DNA from: Spirometra erinaceieuropaei
Taxonomy: Eukaryota; Platyhelminthes; Cestoda; Diphyllobothriidea; Diphyllobothriidae
DNA length: 64,000 nt
Assembly (NCBI GenBank): GCA_902702965.1
Contig: CACRXP010000694.1
Coordinates: 149,435 to 213,434, forward strand
Reading direction: 5' to 3'
Part shown: one piece after another, positions 37,426 to 49,075 of the stretch
Position numbering within the stretch: the first letter of the stretch is position 1
Layout of the letters: each line of letters starts with the position of its first letter
Made by a program: the position numbers and the translations under genes
Notes under the pieces: generated by a model
The model's database searches: none
Seen by the model: only the letters and a program-made list of their open reading frames with translations
What the model was told of the DNA's origin: nothing

Positions 37426-38572
37426 AGCAGGAAACTATGAAGTCCATCTTCTATCCATGCTGTTTCAAAAAAAATCAGTGACAACGCTCAGCTACCGGTT
37501 AAGTTCGTTTCCTAAGGAGCATAGATGCGGAGGTGTGTTCTTGAGCGGACGGCACTGTTACATCAAAAGCACGAGCCGCACACGAGACAATGACCATTAT
37601 GACCCGTCAGCCACGACGTCTGGTTTCATTTGGTGTCCACCTGACACCATCCTACCACCGATACACCCTTTGGGAGACGACAGTGAGCATGGCCGATATC
37701 ATGGAACCTTTATTCATTATAGTAAATCGGCCGCTCTATTCAGCCCTTGGATAGTTGGGGACCGCAAAGTTACCAAGTGACGGGATAATTCAGTCCCCGG
37801 GTCAGATGACCCGATCACAATGTTTCCCTTTTGCCATGCTGTTGTGGCAACTATAATCACTGGAAATGATGAGCCAGCGGACCCTAGCTCACTGAGGCTG
37901 AATTATCGGCGTGTGTACGGCGCGCGTAGATGTCGGCTTCTTTGCGTCGCGCCGGCCACGACGACTACCTTGTTCCACCTATCTTGTCAGTAAGGGCTCG
38001 GGGGTGCAAGAAGAGATGTTTGGACAGAAGACCCTAAATCTTACTAACCTGTCACCCAAATAACTCCGACTGCCTCAAGGACCATACACTTCTCAAGTCA
38101 TATGACGAAAAGTTGCATATGAACATCACAGCCGGACTGTGTTGAGTCAGTCCGTTTTAACGATGAAAGGCTGTTGACATTAGTTCAAATCGCTAGGCGC
38201 TCGGGCGTTTGGACAGCACCGTTTACGTTCCGAAGGAAGAGGTTAAAAGGCTACCCCAACACACTATTTAGATATGTCATCGACAGCTGACCACAACTGC
38301 CGAGTGCCCATCTACCGTCGAAGCATTCAAACTGTGAAGGTTTCTTATCGTCCACTGTCTAACTTTACTCACTCCGGCAGACAGAAATGTGCGTTAAATT
38401 TTGGCTAGCCCAAAGACCGAGTAATCAGAGAGGATTACTACTTGGATGGCCTGTGGACTCACTTGATTCAAGGTAGACATTGTTGCCTTCTGCGGGCCTT
38501 GCTTTCCAGATGGAAGCTAAATGAGTGACATTGAGATTTGGCATATTTCCTTCTGCAGCAAGCGTTGGATGA

Positions 38573-38992
38573 AGGGTTATAAAAAAGTCAACCGGCCTGC
38601 CGGCAAGAACAAACTCGCGAGAAAGCTTGCTGTCGTGTTTCAAAGAAACAAGAATTGCCTCACCACCGTCGGATTACCACTTCCTAGTGGAATATCGTCA
38701 CACCGGTGGCAATGGGTGCCAAAGTACGAGACAGTGTCTGTTAGCGCCTATTCTCTCTGTGTTTATATCAGAGACAGACGAACTCGTCGTGTTTGTCTAC
38801 TCTTTCTACTGCCAAAAAGGAACCACATCACCTTCTGTTGAAGAAATATTCAAATCTGGTCTTTCGATTTTAAACATCGATTCCAAGCTCAAGCGTTTAG
38901 TAAAGACGACAGACTGTTGCGACGTGCCGGAAGAAACAAGGATAAACGACCTCGAATGCCTTTTTACCGTCATTTCCTCATTTCTGAAATAA
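38573..38992 (+). CDS. Unidentified open frame, possible terminal exon or gene relic
   Basis: Open for about 140 codons with no ATG at its start; ends TAA. The composition is protein-like and does not resemble the repeats: DYHFLVEYRHTGG, LSVFISETDELVVFVYSFYC, VEEIFKSGLSILNIDSKLKR, RINDLECLFTVISSFLK. I recognise no family. It could be the last exon of an unseen gene or an old retrocopy. AAATAAAAC overlaps the stop and could serve as a polyadenylation signal. Confidence 0.35.
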   Translation, partial: RVIKKSTGLPARTNSRESLLSCFKETRIASPPSDYHFLVEYRHTGGNGCQSTRQCLLAPILSVFISETDELVVFVYSFYCQKGTTSPSVEEIFKSGLSILNIDSKLKRLVKTTDCCDVPEETRINDLECLFTVISSFLK

Positions 38993-39691
38993 AACTAGTC
39001 GGATACGGAAACATGGACCCTCCGTGAAATTATCCAAAACTACTTGGACAGTGTTTGCTGGCTACGCTGGAGGCGGCTGCAATCAGGCTACGCGAACCAG
39101 TCCTATGCGCACAGAAGAACTTCATGCAGGTCCCTCAGGTGCCATGGTTCAAAGCCACCAGGCCAGCCACCTGCATGTAATTACCTTCCCCGGCACCCAC
39201 CTTCTTCCTGACGCTGACTGGAAATTTGATGTTTCACTCCCCCAAATCCCCAGCAACGGCATAATTATCTAGCCGCCTGTATATGTTTGCTCATTGTTCC
39301 AATAGCCATTGAAGTACACAGCCTCACTCAGGTAATCTTCTCTAGCCGGAAACGCATTCCAGAGTTTCAGCAAACGTCTGATGAGAAATGTCACCTACTA
39401 TATACGCATGCCAAGAAAACCGGTTAGCCTACAGCGATCGGACACTTAAGTACTCCCCGCACACTTAAATCATAGCTCTTCTTGCCCTAATCTTAACTCG
39501 CTTTGGAATTTTGCGAAAGGCTACTTTGTCCTGCAGTCCCCCCCCCCCCCAAAAAAAGGCACCAAGTTTAGCAATGTAGGAGAAATCTCCTGACTCTTTC
39601 CACTTAATCACTTGACTATGAATTTTGGTCAACGGCTTCTGACAGAGATGCAGCACGATTACGTTAAGATCCCAGGTCCAACAAACTTCAT

Positions 39692-40150
39692 TCAGTCAGG
39701 AATGGGCGCACACCGATCTATTGGCTTCACGAAACAAACAAGCTCCGCATCGGTGGCAAAGGTCACGAACAGGCAACCAATTACCAGGCCGAAGTCGGCC
39801 AAGTCATAATAGCAGCGAGGAGGGACGACAGAGAATGCGGGTAGATTGATACAGTACTGTTTTGGGCTTATTGTGCCTTCATTCAGCCAATCATAACCCT
39901 GACCATCAGCAGCTGGGACGAGAAACACAAACATGCGCACAGACGCAGCTGGCGCAGTTGGTCCACCACTGGGGTCTACCAGATGGGTCATAAGCACTTC
40001 ATCGAACCGAAGCCAATAGATCGGTGTGCGCCCATTCCTGATTGAATAAATACCCGATCTGCAACGACAGAGAATGACAGGTGGCGAGGCATTGATGAAC
40101 TTCGGTTCGATTAAGTGCCTATGACCCATCTGGTAGACCCCAGTGATGGA
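39692..40150. repeat. Interleaved inverted repeats
   Basis: GGAATGGGCGCACACCGATC (39700) is mirrored by GATCGGTGTGCGCCCATTCC (40019), and GGGGTCTACCAGATGGGTCA (39971) by TGACCCATCTGGTAGACCCC (40122). The two pairs overlap in a staggered way. The long minus-strand frame across it (39692-40168) has no family motif. Confidence 0.7.
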
Positions 40151-40329
40151 CCGAGGTCTTCTTGCCAACGCATGCCTACACTCAAGCCATTACACTCGAC
40201 ACAGTTTGACAGCTTCGTCTTCTGAACAAAGACACTGAACGGAGCCCAAATCATCCTCACCGACAGACGCGCGCGAACCCATAGTCGCCCGCGTGTCAAG
40301 GGTTCGGGTCGCCGCTGGGCTTCTCTACA

Positions 40330-41066
40330 GAAAACACCACTTCTGTTGGTATCTTTCCCCTTGAAAAAGGAGACACGATCGCTGGGACAAGAGCTTTATT
40401 AGCCTGGCGTTTCGGATTCCTGGTCGAACCCATCATCAGAGACAGCAGCGGATACGGGTGATTCATGCACAACAGGCTGCAGTATTTATAGGGCGTAGTC
40501 GCCATGCTACCGCATACCTATGAACATTAACGGCTCCCCCCTTCATCCGGGATCGTCGCCCTTGGTGTGCTAATTGTTTGATGGCCGACATTCGCGTCGT
40601 TAATTGCTGAAATTTCATCACGTGCGTTGGATGTTGGTGGGATGATTGCTCGACCATCTGACGCACCGACCCTGGTGTTGGGAAAAGTGTTCACCTGTGT
40701 GCTCCCGAGTGGCTAATTAGTCCGCCTAGGCGAAGTCTCAGTACAGAGTATGGAAGGGGAAGTTCATTGCACCTGTTAATGGACCGGGGGCCAGTAAACT
40801 TTGATTCAAGTAGTTCCCGGCTCACTCGGTTGTCACCTCTTACGAGAATTTCAGTCTCGTCGAATTTGAATGTGTGGCCGGATCTCGTCAAGTGAACTGC
40901 AACTTGAGAGCTGGCATCACTTCTCCGCACCGCTGCAGCGTGTTCGGCCATTCTCGTTCGGAGCTGACTTCCGGTTTCTCCGACGTAGTTGCTTTGTCCG
41001 CAACTGCACCAGCGATCGTGTCTCCTTCTTCAAGACTACTTCCTGAGACTCGTCTCTTCGCTTCTA
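40330..41066 (-). mobile_element. Penelope-like element fragment with inverted tail
   Basis: The minus strand carries [40 protein letters not shown] (GIY-YIG C-terminal part) and the tail with GATGATGGGTTCGACC. At the other end (41008-41066) the tail sequence recurs in plus orientation (GCGATCGTGTCTCC), matching GGAGACACGATCGC at 40369 in reverse. 5'-truncated, non-functional. Confidence 0.8.
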
Positions 41067-41499
41067 TTGTCTTTCTCCTTCTCTTCTAAAACTGGAGTAG
41101 GTCGTGGTTGGTCGTGGCGCAATGAGTACGCGCAGTACTTAGACACTACAACCACGCCCTTCATATTCAGCGCGGAGACTTTACCTGGGCAGAGTAATTG
41201 GCCCCGCTGAGAGCTTGCGGATAGACACAGTTTCCAATACTAGTATCAGCCGGCCAAATGACCGAGTGACCGTCACGAAAATAATCAACGGTGATGAGAT
41301 TACAATTCAGTATGCGAAGGAGTAAGCAGACACTGCGCAAAATACGACCTTCGGTGATGAGTGCGGGAGTTGTTTTGTGCCGGCATGGCAACTGCCTTCT
41401 ACAAATGCAACTGCATCCCGTCTGCGTTCACCACCGTATGTGCAACGGTTTCTGAGGTTGCGTTCCAATGAGAAGTCGATACAGAAGGCGAATAAATGT

Positions 41500-42290
41500 G
41501 CTTAGATTGACTAAGTTGACAGATCTGGGTTGGTAATTTGAAGAACAAGATGGGCTCAACGAACAGGTATCTTGGAGTGTTGACGTTTTGGAGAGCTTGA
41601 TCGGCCCACCATTGTCAAAGCGTAAAATGCACTTAGTCGAACTGAAATAGAAGCGCCATGCCACGCTGGTCGGCCTCATTCTGATCGATTTTCCTCTTCT
41701 CTCTCTACCTCGGCTTGGTGGGCTCTTTGGCTGTGTGCGCTATGAGTCACCACCTCGTAGGGGGGAGGTTGTCGAGCCTCAGTTGAGGTTGGTTGGTCTG
41801 GCGGCTTTTTTCCTTTCTCGTCGAGTGAACTTGTCGTCGGCCTTCTTAAGTTCTGTGTGGTCGTCTGCTCCTGAGCTATGTGACCTTTATGACGCAAGAC
41901 TTTGTAAGCTGCAGTATGGTCTAGAGGCCTATCGGTGGAGTTGGTGTCTGAGTATCACGCCTCAACTGTTAGTCGTTCTACCTTTGAGTCGTCGCGGCTT
42001 AAGATAGTAGTTCCCTGAAAATCGAAAGTATCATCAGTCTCTCCAACGTGCGTTGCAATTTGAGATTTGACGTCTAGCCACTGAATTGCCGATTTATGAT
42101 CTTGTAGACGGGACTGCAATTTCCGCCCGGTTTCCCCAACGCACTTGCAGCCCCTATCATCGCAATTTATTTTGTAGGCAACTGCTGAGGTCTTTAGGTT
42201 GTATTAAACGACACCGAATTTTTGCCTGGATTCAATGGGCTATGGACGGATCAATGTCTTCTTCCAGCTGATGTAATGTTGTGGAATGAT
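41500..42290 (-). mobile_element. Second Penelope-like family, fragment
   Basis: The minus strand near 42190-42030 encodes a worn GIY-YIG segment (CKCVGETGRKLQSRLQDHKS). The tail at 41530-41650 (TTGACGTTTTGGAGAGCTTG; CATTGTCAAAGCGTAAAATG) matches 60170-60240. Stops interrupt the frame. Confidence 0.72.
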
Positions 42291-43913
42291 TCCGATACCG
42301 CGTTCTATGGTCAGATATTTCGTCAGAACTTCCAGGAAATCGAGACTGCTGACTGTTTGGTAATGGTAAGAACTCAATAAACTTATACAAACCTCGAAAT
42401 GCACTCAATTTGGCAACCTCCTTCCTTCTTTGTGTAAGTTAAAGCGACGATCAGAGGATCCGTTCAGAAAATCCGGGGGGACCGCTGGTTCAAACCCATC
42501 TTGAAGCCCCGTTTTCTGACTCTGTCGATTTTAGAACTGTCTCCATCAAGTGATGTTTCGCGACTGTTGCGGGCTGATATTACGAACTGCGAATCACACG
42601 GATATCATCAGTTCTGTTAGAAAACGGTAGGATTCCATGTGCGCTGGATTATCTTCACAATGGCCTTTACGATTTAGAAGAGTAAGAAATATTTTGGATG
42701 CTCTGTCTTCGGATTTATAAATAACTGCTGGTTAACGCACTTGATACCATAGATACATCTTAGGTAACCGTTTAGGATGTTTCAATTCATGTCTGCATGA
42801 GTTAGTCCCTGAGAAAGGCGATTTTGCAAAGCTCTTAGATTATGGTTGGGGGTTTCTGCCGCCCGACCCTTCATTGCACGTTGTCTTTCAATGTGAGTCT
42901 GTTTACAACTATGTTTTAAAGTCATACCCAAATCGGTAACGGTTGAAGTTGAGTTGGTTCTGGATGCGCTACCTCCTTACAATGTTTTCAATTCCGTGTA
43001 GAATTCCCGACATCTGGCGTGCTCTATCGCCAGAGTGGCATATCGGTAGCAGTTTCGTCCCACGAACAGCTGACTTCCGAAGCATTCTTATATGATTGAT
43101 CGAATCGCATCCATTATATGCTGCCAAAAACGAATGAGGTGGTGAAACGCTAAGATGAACGTATCGCATGAGCTAAAAATCAACGTTGCATGTGATTGCT
43201 TTCGGGTTTTTAGTAATTTCCTTTTCCTCTCGAGTTTTTGTTAGGTTGGTAATTTGACCCGGGTTTCGTGAGTTATGCGCTTTACTTTCAAAAGGAATCT
43301 CAAGTTATCATAAAAAAACTTCCTGTGGAGAATACGTAACCAGGTTCATTCTCCACTTGGTTTTTTTCGAGTTCCATATAGTGAGGTGGCGAAATTTGTC
43401 ACATTAGTGTGCTTCCTCCATATCTTTCAACGAAGGGCTGGTGCAGACGTTTTTTTTCCTCAGCGTCGCCAAATTCCGATGGAATAAGACATTGTATTTT
43501 GTTTCAAAACATGTATTGCTTTTGGAAGCGAAAATTTACCTTCCTTCATCTCTTAGATTTGGTATGCCATGAGTTAAATACCTTTATTAGTCAAAATGGT
43601 ACTAAAGATCAGATAGGAATAAGACACTGTTCTCATTTTTATCCCTGTCTGGGATCGAGTCGTCAACCTTAGCAACTGTATGGCCCTTAGCGAGTTCTTG
43701 CGATTTTAATGATGACAGAAACGCTTAGAAACTGATAGGCGGCCTCAAGGACATCGCAAGGTCGAACATGCACGTGCATAATATTCAAACAAGTTTAGTA
43801 TTGATTACTTCTACGGCCGTCCCTGGACAGTCGTCATCCGCGACGCTAGCTGTCACTGGATAATGTATTTCACGAGCCACTAAACCGTCCTCTTCTAAGA
43901 CAAAGCCTCAACC

Positions 43914-44951
43914 ATGCCCATCGGTCAGGAACAATTGGAGAAAATCTATGCAGCGAAGGAGAAGGAGTTCTTCGAAAGGTTTAATGCCAACCCGAAGAAC
44001 ACAGCTACGTGGGATGATTTTCAACGCATTCGAACACTCGGTAGGGGCGCTTTTGGACGCGTCTTGCTGGTGAAATACCGAAATCAGGAGGAATACTATG
44101 CCATGAAAGTCCTCTCAAAAGTGGAAATTGTCAAGAGCCGACAGGTTGAAAATGCAATTATGGAAAAGCGAATTCTCGCTGCCTGTAACATTCACCTGAT
44201 CCTTCGACTGGCCTTCAGCTTTAAAGACAACAGCTACCTCTATATGGTTACCGAGTTTGTAGTGGGTGGTGAGATGTTCACATTGTTGCGGAATATGCGC
44301 AGATTTCCGGAAAATATGGTTAAATTCTACGGCGCACAAGTTGTTCTCGCTTTTGAGTACCTCCATCGCCTCACGATCGCCTACAGGGACCTCAAACCCG
44401 AAAATCTGCTAATTACAGGTGAGGGTTTTCTGAAAGTTGCTGACCTGGGTTTTGCAAAACTGATTCCGAAGGATAAACGCACATGGACTTTGTGCGGAAC
44501 ACCCGACTATATGGCGCCTGAAATCATCATGAACAAAGGTTATAGCTATTCCGTGGACTGGTGGGCATTCGGTGTTTTGATGTATGAGATGACTACCGGT
44601 TTTCCGCCGTTTATGCACCAAGATCAAATGAAGACATTTGAGCACATCATATCGGGAAAAGTAAAATTTACCAACCAATTTGGTCCGGAAATCAAGGACT
44701 TAATCAAGAACCTCATCCAGGTTGACCTCAGTCGCAGGTTTGGCAACCTCAAGAATGGCATAATGGACATCAAGGATCATAAGTACTTTGCTGATATTGA
44801 CTTCCTCGCCATTTATAACAAAGAAGTCAAAGTCCCCTACAAACCCAATTGTAAAGGTCCCGGTGACACAAGCAACTTTGAGAAATGGGAAGAGGAGACC
44901 TTGAAGGTTGCCGATAGGCCAAAGTTCAAGACCGAATTCGAGGCATTTTAG
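43914..44951 (+). CDS. cAMP-dependent protein kinase catalytic subunit-like, intronless
   Basis: Intact 345-residue AGC kinase. Glycine loop GRGAFG (43-48), ATP lysine in YAMKV (65), alpha-C glutamate in MEKRIL (84), YRDLKPEN with catalytic Asp 159, metal motif DLG (177-179) instead of DFG, activation loop RTWTLCGTP with phospho-Thr equivalent 192, APE 201-203, KGPGDTSNF and a terminal FEAF matching the FxxF tail. The activation segment is two residues longer than in mammalian PKA-C (LIPKDKRTW). It begins MPIGQ, so there is no Gly2 for myristoylation, and the Ser338 tail site is missing. All usual catalytic residues are present. Intronless with no clear poly-A tract, so probably an old retrocopy under selection, or an intronless paralogue. 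ATG at 43914 is preceded by an in-context CAACC. Confidence 0.95.
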   Translation: MPIGQEQLEKIYAAKEKEFFERFNANPKNTATWDDFQRIRTLGRGAFGRVLLVKYRNQEEYYAMKVLSKVEIVKSRQVENAIMEKRILAACNIHLILRLAFSFKDNSYLYMVTEFVVGGEMFTLLRNMRRFPENMVKFYGAQVVLAFEYLHRLTIAYRDLKPENLLITGEGFLKVADLGFAKLIPKDKRTWTLCGTPDYMAPEIIMNKGYSYSVDWWAFGVLMYEMTTGFPPFMHQDQMKTFEHIISGKVKFTNQFGPEIKDLIKNLIQVDLSRRFGNLKNGIMDIKDHKYFADIDFLAIYNKEVKVPYKPNCKGPGDTSNFEKWEEETLKVADRPKFKTEFEAF

Positions 44952-46289
44952 TAATATTCCAAGAGCCCGCACGAATTTATTCGGATTTCAAGATCCAAAG
45001 ACTTGCCAAGTGCGGTATCACCCAAATTGGACACCCCAACTTCCTTTCATTAGAATCCGTTCCATGAATTTCCTTTCCTTCCCCTATTTTTTGCGATGCA
45101 ACTTCTTATTTGCTAGCAATGTCTATTGCTTTATATTTTTGTGTATTGCAGTCGGACAAAGTAAAATATAATTTCTTGAATTTACCATAACTACCTTAAT
45201 TTGATGCAAAGAACTCTGAGGTGGAATTCGTGCGCCGGTAGATGTGTATAAAGGTCGTACGTAGACAGCATGTTGTATCTAGTCCTGTCCCCTACGGACT
45301 GTAGATGTCAAGGTCAGAGCCACCATCCAGCGTCCGAGCAGCGGTTCGTTGAGGCAGACACGTTGGTGTCGACAGCGTCCGGGAAATAAACGCGCTAGTA
45401 CTGCCCAGTACAGTTCGAACTTCAAAAGAGATCGACTGGAGATACAGCTTTGCTTTTTTTCCTGCCAAGACAGTTCCGACATCCGTCCTTGAAGTCAGTT
45501 TCATAATCCCGAGTACTCAGACTCGCTCCTGACAGTATGGCTTCGGACTGAGGACCGCTCTCGTCTTAGAGCCGTGGGCCCTGCTTCTGACGAGGAGCGA
45601 CGAGGCCTTCGGTTAGATACGGATAACTACGGTTAGATGTGGCCATTAGTGGAAGACGGAAGTATAGAGGGTTGCACTACTGCATCCTAGAACTGTGCAT
45701 TCGCTTGCAGGCCAAGCACACAAACATCCGATTCAGAGCTACTCTAGATCGCTTGTGGGCTTTCACCGACGATCCAATAATACGCTTCTAGTAGGCAGTC
45801 AACCACGGTCATCGTCCTACCGGCATCCTGAATTACCACCTCGAACACAAGCATTCGCGATCCCATCATTCCTCGTCAAGTCAGTGAGTAGACGCCTGAT
45901 GTGCACTTCCTGACTGACCTGTATTTCACCTGTAGCAAGCGAAGAGGATCACTGTCTCGGGGGTGCAATGTTGGCCTGTACGTGAATCCCGTATGGACTT
46001 ATGAAGAAATGTGCACCATTGGTCTCACTCCCCCCCTCTCATGTTCATCAAGTTTCGGCGGAAGCACAAATTCAAGACGACTGGGAGTAGGCGTGTGTGC
46101 CGCAACCGTCGATAAAGGGTCAGCGTTTACGTGTGGGTCTCCGCCTTGCTGGTCTCGTATTGAGATTTAGCACCGCTGGAGTGAGGACAAGGTCGTGTGC
46201 GGCGCGCGTAGACGGACTGGTTGGTGTTGTTGGTCATTGCGCTCGATCTCATCACTGGTTGATTGGGGGGCTCGGACAGTCAATTAGTG

Positions 46290-46637
46290 GGTCGGATGTG
46301 GCTATGTAGCCCCACCTGAGGTAAGCGAGCCCCAGTCAACTCTAATACGGGACCGGTATTAGTAGGGTTTTTAAAATTGGGGCCAAGAAATGTACAGGAG
46401 ACGAGGTCAAGTAGTTTCATGCAAAATAAAGCTATTGGGAATGTGTGGTTGTAATTTGAGTGGTTGAGAACTAGTTGCGCTAACCCATAACTCTAATTCC
46501 TAACTATAATCCCTAATCCTAAACCCTAACCCCCTGACCCTAACCCCTAATCCTAACCCTAACCCCTAACCATAGTCCCTAGCCCCAACCTCAACAGTAT
46601 TTTATCCATTAGGTGGGGCTACCAAAACCCATCTTGC
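46290..46637. mobile_element. MITE with telomere-like array, copy T4
   Basis: CAATTAGTG directly flanks both sides (46281-46289 and 46638-46646). Imperfect inverted ends share GTAGCCCCACCT / AGGTGGGGCTAC. The interior has AATACGGGACCGGTATTAGTA and then about 110 bp of CCCTAACCCC-type units (46480-46590). The clearest example of the family's order. Confidence 0.85.
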
Positions 46638-47934
46638 CAATTAGTGCGTTGGGAAAGACAAGAGAGCGAGTGAAATCGACACTGGGGTATTAGTCCCAAC
46701 CCAAACTAATGCCTTCCTCACTATGGTAGATCTACCTTCCCCTGTTGCTCATGTTTCAGCGGAAGGTTGTAGTATGTTTTCAGACATAATTTGCCTCTAA
46801 CTTCGTTTTCTGCTAGGCAATCCCCGGTGTCATCACTGAGCCACTTCACTGTGAACAGATCCTTTTATCGACCTAACCCCTTAACATAGTCCGCCCTGTT
46901 TAGTGGGCTGAAGGAGACTGTCAAATCGGCTAATGAATCTTGAGAGTTCATTTGCATTTCCAAACAGTTTTATAATTGTGGGGCAACTCCATTAATAGTG
47001 GAACGTTTTTGCGGAATGTGGATTGCATCTGTAGTGGAATTTTTGTGTAGCTGCGACTTCAAACCATCTTGATGGAAGATTATTTGACAGATAGAGGAAA
47101 AATAGGTTTATATATATATATCGATATAGGTAAAGATTTGAGGTCCAGATATTGTATCGCGTTCATCATCCCCCGAAGAAGAGGAAGAAGAAGATAGGGC
47201 GCATTCATGGACCGAGTTATATTTGTACTGACGTTTCGGAAACCCTCTTGCGCTGAGCGATAATAGTCTATCCAAATTCGTGTGAGATTCCTCTTTGATC
47301 CCGTAGCCATTTAAAATAATGCGTAGACCTCTCCTCTCTCCGACGTCGACGGAAATTGCATCAGAGCTCAGAATCTTTCAGTTCGATAGGAAAAGGACCA
47401 CTCTAATTATCCACGGTTTGGATGGCGACGGCCATCTCTTTTCCCAAGCTCCTTAACGAGGTACTGACCAAACAGGCTTCTCACCCTTTCCCATTCGCCG
47501 TATGGGCGCTGGTTCTTTAGCGGACACGGATCAAACTTCTTAAAAAGATCCATCTTTATAATACCCGCTTCGGGTTATCTTAACCCCATATCCGGCATAT
47601 TTTTTCATCCCCAGTGGATGGCCCTCAGAGCGGCACTAGCTCCCATTGACACAGAGGGACCATGAACCACTATGTTCATATTCTGCCTCCTCTATTTGAC
47701 ATGGAATTCCACAAACCGAAAGAAAAGATGCCACCGTTCATTTTCTTGTTGCTCCAGTGAATACCATATAGTATATTGTGGAAATGAGGTCGTCATGCAA
47801 CCAGGGAAGTTGCGGATTGTTGCTGGTTAAGAGTCCCGAGACGCCGTGAAACGGAGGTGGTTGTTGCGTTGTTCGATCCCGTAACTCCACTTTGCGTCGA
47901 AAAGTTTGCGGCTGTGTACGAAAAGGTACAATTA

Positions 47935-48110
47935 AAAAACCTACTGCCATCTCAGACAAAACACCCCCCGAAATTAACCTCCTAAAAGGATGGTAATACG
48001 CCTTCCAGTCACTGTTCGCGCGAGTGTCACCGCCTTCGGCTCGCCAACACCGTGACGCTGATCGATATTCCTGGGTGGTTGGCTGTTTTATTAGAGCGGA
48101 GCATGGGAAC
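47935..48110. repeat. Interspersed repeat, family H (pair with 49680-49990)
   Basis: AAAAACCTACTGCCATCTCAG, ACGCCTTCCAGTCACTGTTCG and CGGCTCGCCAACACCGTGACG recur with small changes at 49695-49960. No coding content recognised. Confidence 0.6.
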
Positions 48111-48380
48111 AAGTGATGGTAACAAATTTTTCCTTTGAGCTGCAGCTGAAAAGCTGATCGTCCGAATGCACACTGACCCCTCGACTTCTTGAGCTATCGC
48201 AGACACACATCCTTGGATAAAATGATCAATGTTCCCTTCTCCATGGCTGACTAGGCAAGGTTACTTTTAGACTGTGCGAACGCTCCCTGGAACAAGCAGC
48301 TCAAGCGAAGGTACACCGGTACTCGGCCTCAGTCAATCACAAAATCCCCGTTTGAGGTAACTCCCAAGAAAAATCCCTAC

Positions 48381-48409
48381 TTATATATATATATATATAT
48401 ATATATATA
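48381..48409. repeat. TA dinucleotide microsatellite
   Basis: About fourteen TA units next to the SINE-associated unit. Confidence 0.95.
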
Positions 48410-48429
48410 ATGTTAGGGGGCGCTCACCG

Positions 48430-48800
48430 TATATATATGGTAGGAGGACGCTCACCGATCGTTATTACGGAACTCACTCCTTCCGTTGTGCCTGACGGGC
48501 TCTCACTCGAGTCTAACCAGCAGCCGCACAGCGGCGCATCATATAAGCAGTATATTATTACCGATAAAGACTAGGGAGACTGGAATGGCCATTTCTGGCT
48601 TATTAGCTGTCCTCAGCCAGTTATACCCAACCCGAAGTATGGAACACCCGAGGCACGGAGTTCTAACAAAAAGGTCGCGAGTTCGAGCCTCGGGTGTTCC
48701 ACACTTCGGGGTTGGGTATGACTGGCTGAGGATGGCTGATAAGTCAGAAATGGCCATTCCAGTCTCCCTAGTCTTTTCGGTAATTATATACTGCCTACAT
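48430..48800. mobile_element. SINE hairpin: two inverted SINE bodies around a tRNA-like loop
   Basis: 48547-48654 and 48687-48795 are about 108-bp inverted copies (GGAATGGCCATTTCTGGCTT against AAGTCAGAAATGGCCATTCC). The 32-bp loop and start of the right arm hold TTCTAAC and the B box GAGTTCGAGCC. The preceding unit (GGAGGACGCTCACCGATCG to GCGGCGCATCATAT) matches 20430-20550. Confidence 0.85.
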
Positions 48801-48850
48801 ATATATATATATATATGTGTGTACGTGTGTGTGTATGTGTATGTGTGTGC
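48798..48850. repeat. TA/TG compound microsatellite
   Basis: ATATATAT followed by GTGTGTACGTGTGTGTGTAT and more TG units, ending at the GC-rich repeat. Confidence 0.9.
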
Positions 48851-48867
48851 GCTTGTAGTGAGCACTA

Positions 48868-49075
48868 GGCCTCCCTCGTCTCCGGTCTTCTTGACTCTGT
48901 TTTGACGCCGGGCTCAGGCGGGGGAGGAGGAGAGAGTGTAGGCAGATACAGCGCAAGTCTACTGGCACTAAAAACCCTTGCGCAAGTCACCGTCCCTGCT
49001 CCCACCGTTGCAGCTGCAGCTGTGGGGCACACGGTGGACATAGTCGGAATCGACGGTCAAACTGTCGTGTAGTGA
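48868..49075 (+). repeat. GC-rich interspersed repeat, family G, copy 2
   Basis: GTCTTCTTGACTCTGTTTTG, GAGAGAGTGTAGGCAGATAC, GCGCAAGTCTACTGGCAC and CATAGTCGGAATCGACGGTC, in the same order as 37137-37425. Confidence 0.75.

Larger units (their letters stand above)
34277..43913. other. Intergenic region between cyclase and PKA genes
   Basis: Repeat-dense: 51-bp minisatellite, telomere-like MITE, GC-rich repeat, two Penelope-like fragments, an inverted repeat at 39.7-40.15 kb and one unassigned open frame at 38573-38992 (listed separately). 34300-35100 and 42300-43900 show nothing recognisable. No AATAAA was found close to the cyclase stop. Confidence 0.8.

Noticed and set aside
44115..44972. 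Several 80-90 codon minus-strand frames
   Set aside because: Antisense shadows of the PKA catalytic subunit gene.
46480..46590. True telomere or chromosome-fusion scar
   Set aside because: The CCCTAA-like units are degenerate and sit at a fixed place within a repeated TIR unit.
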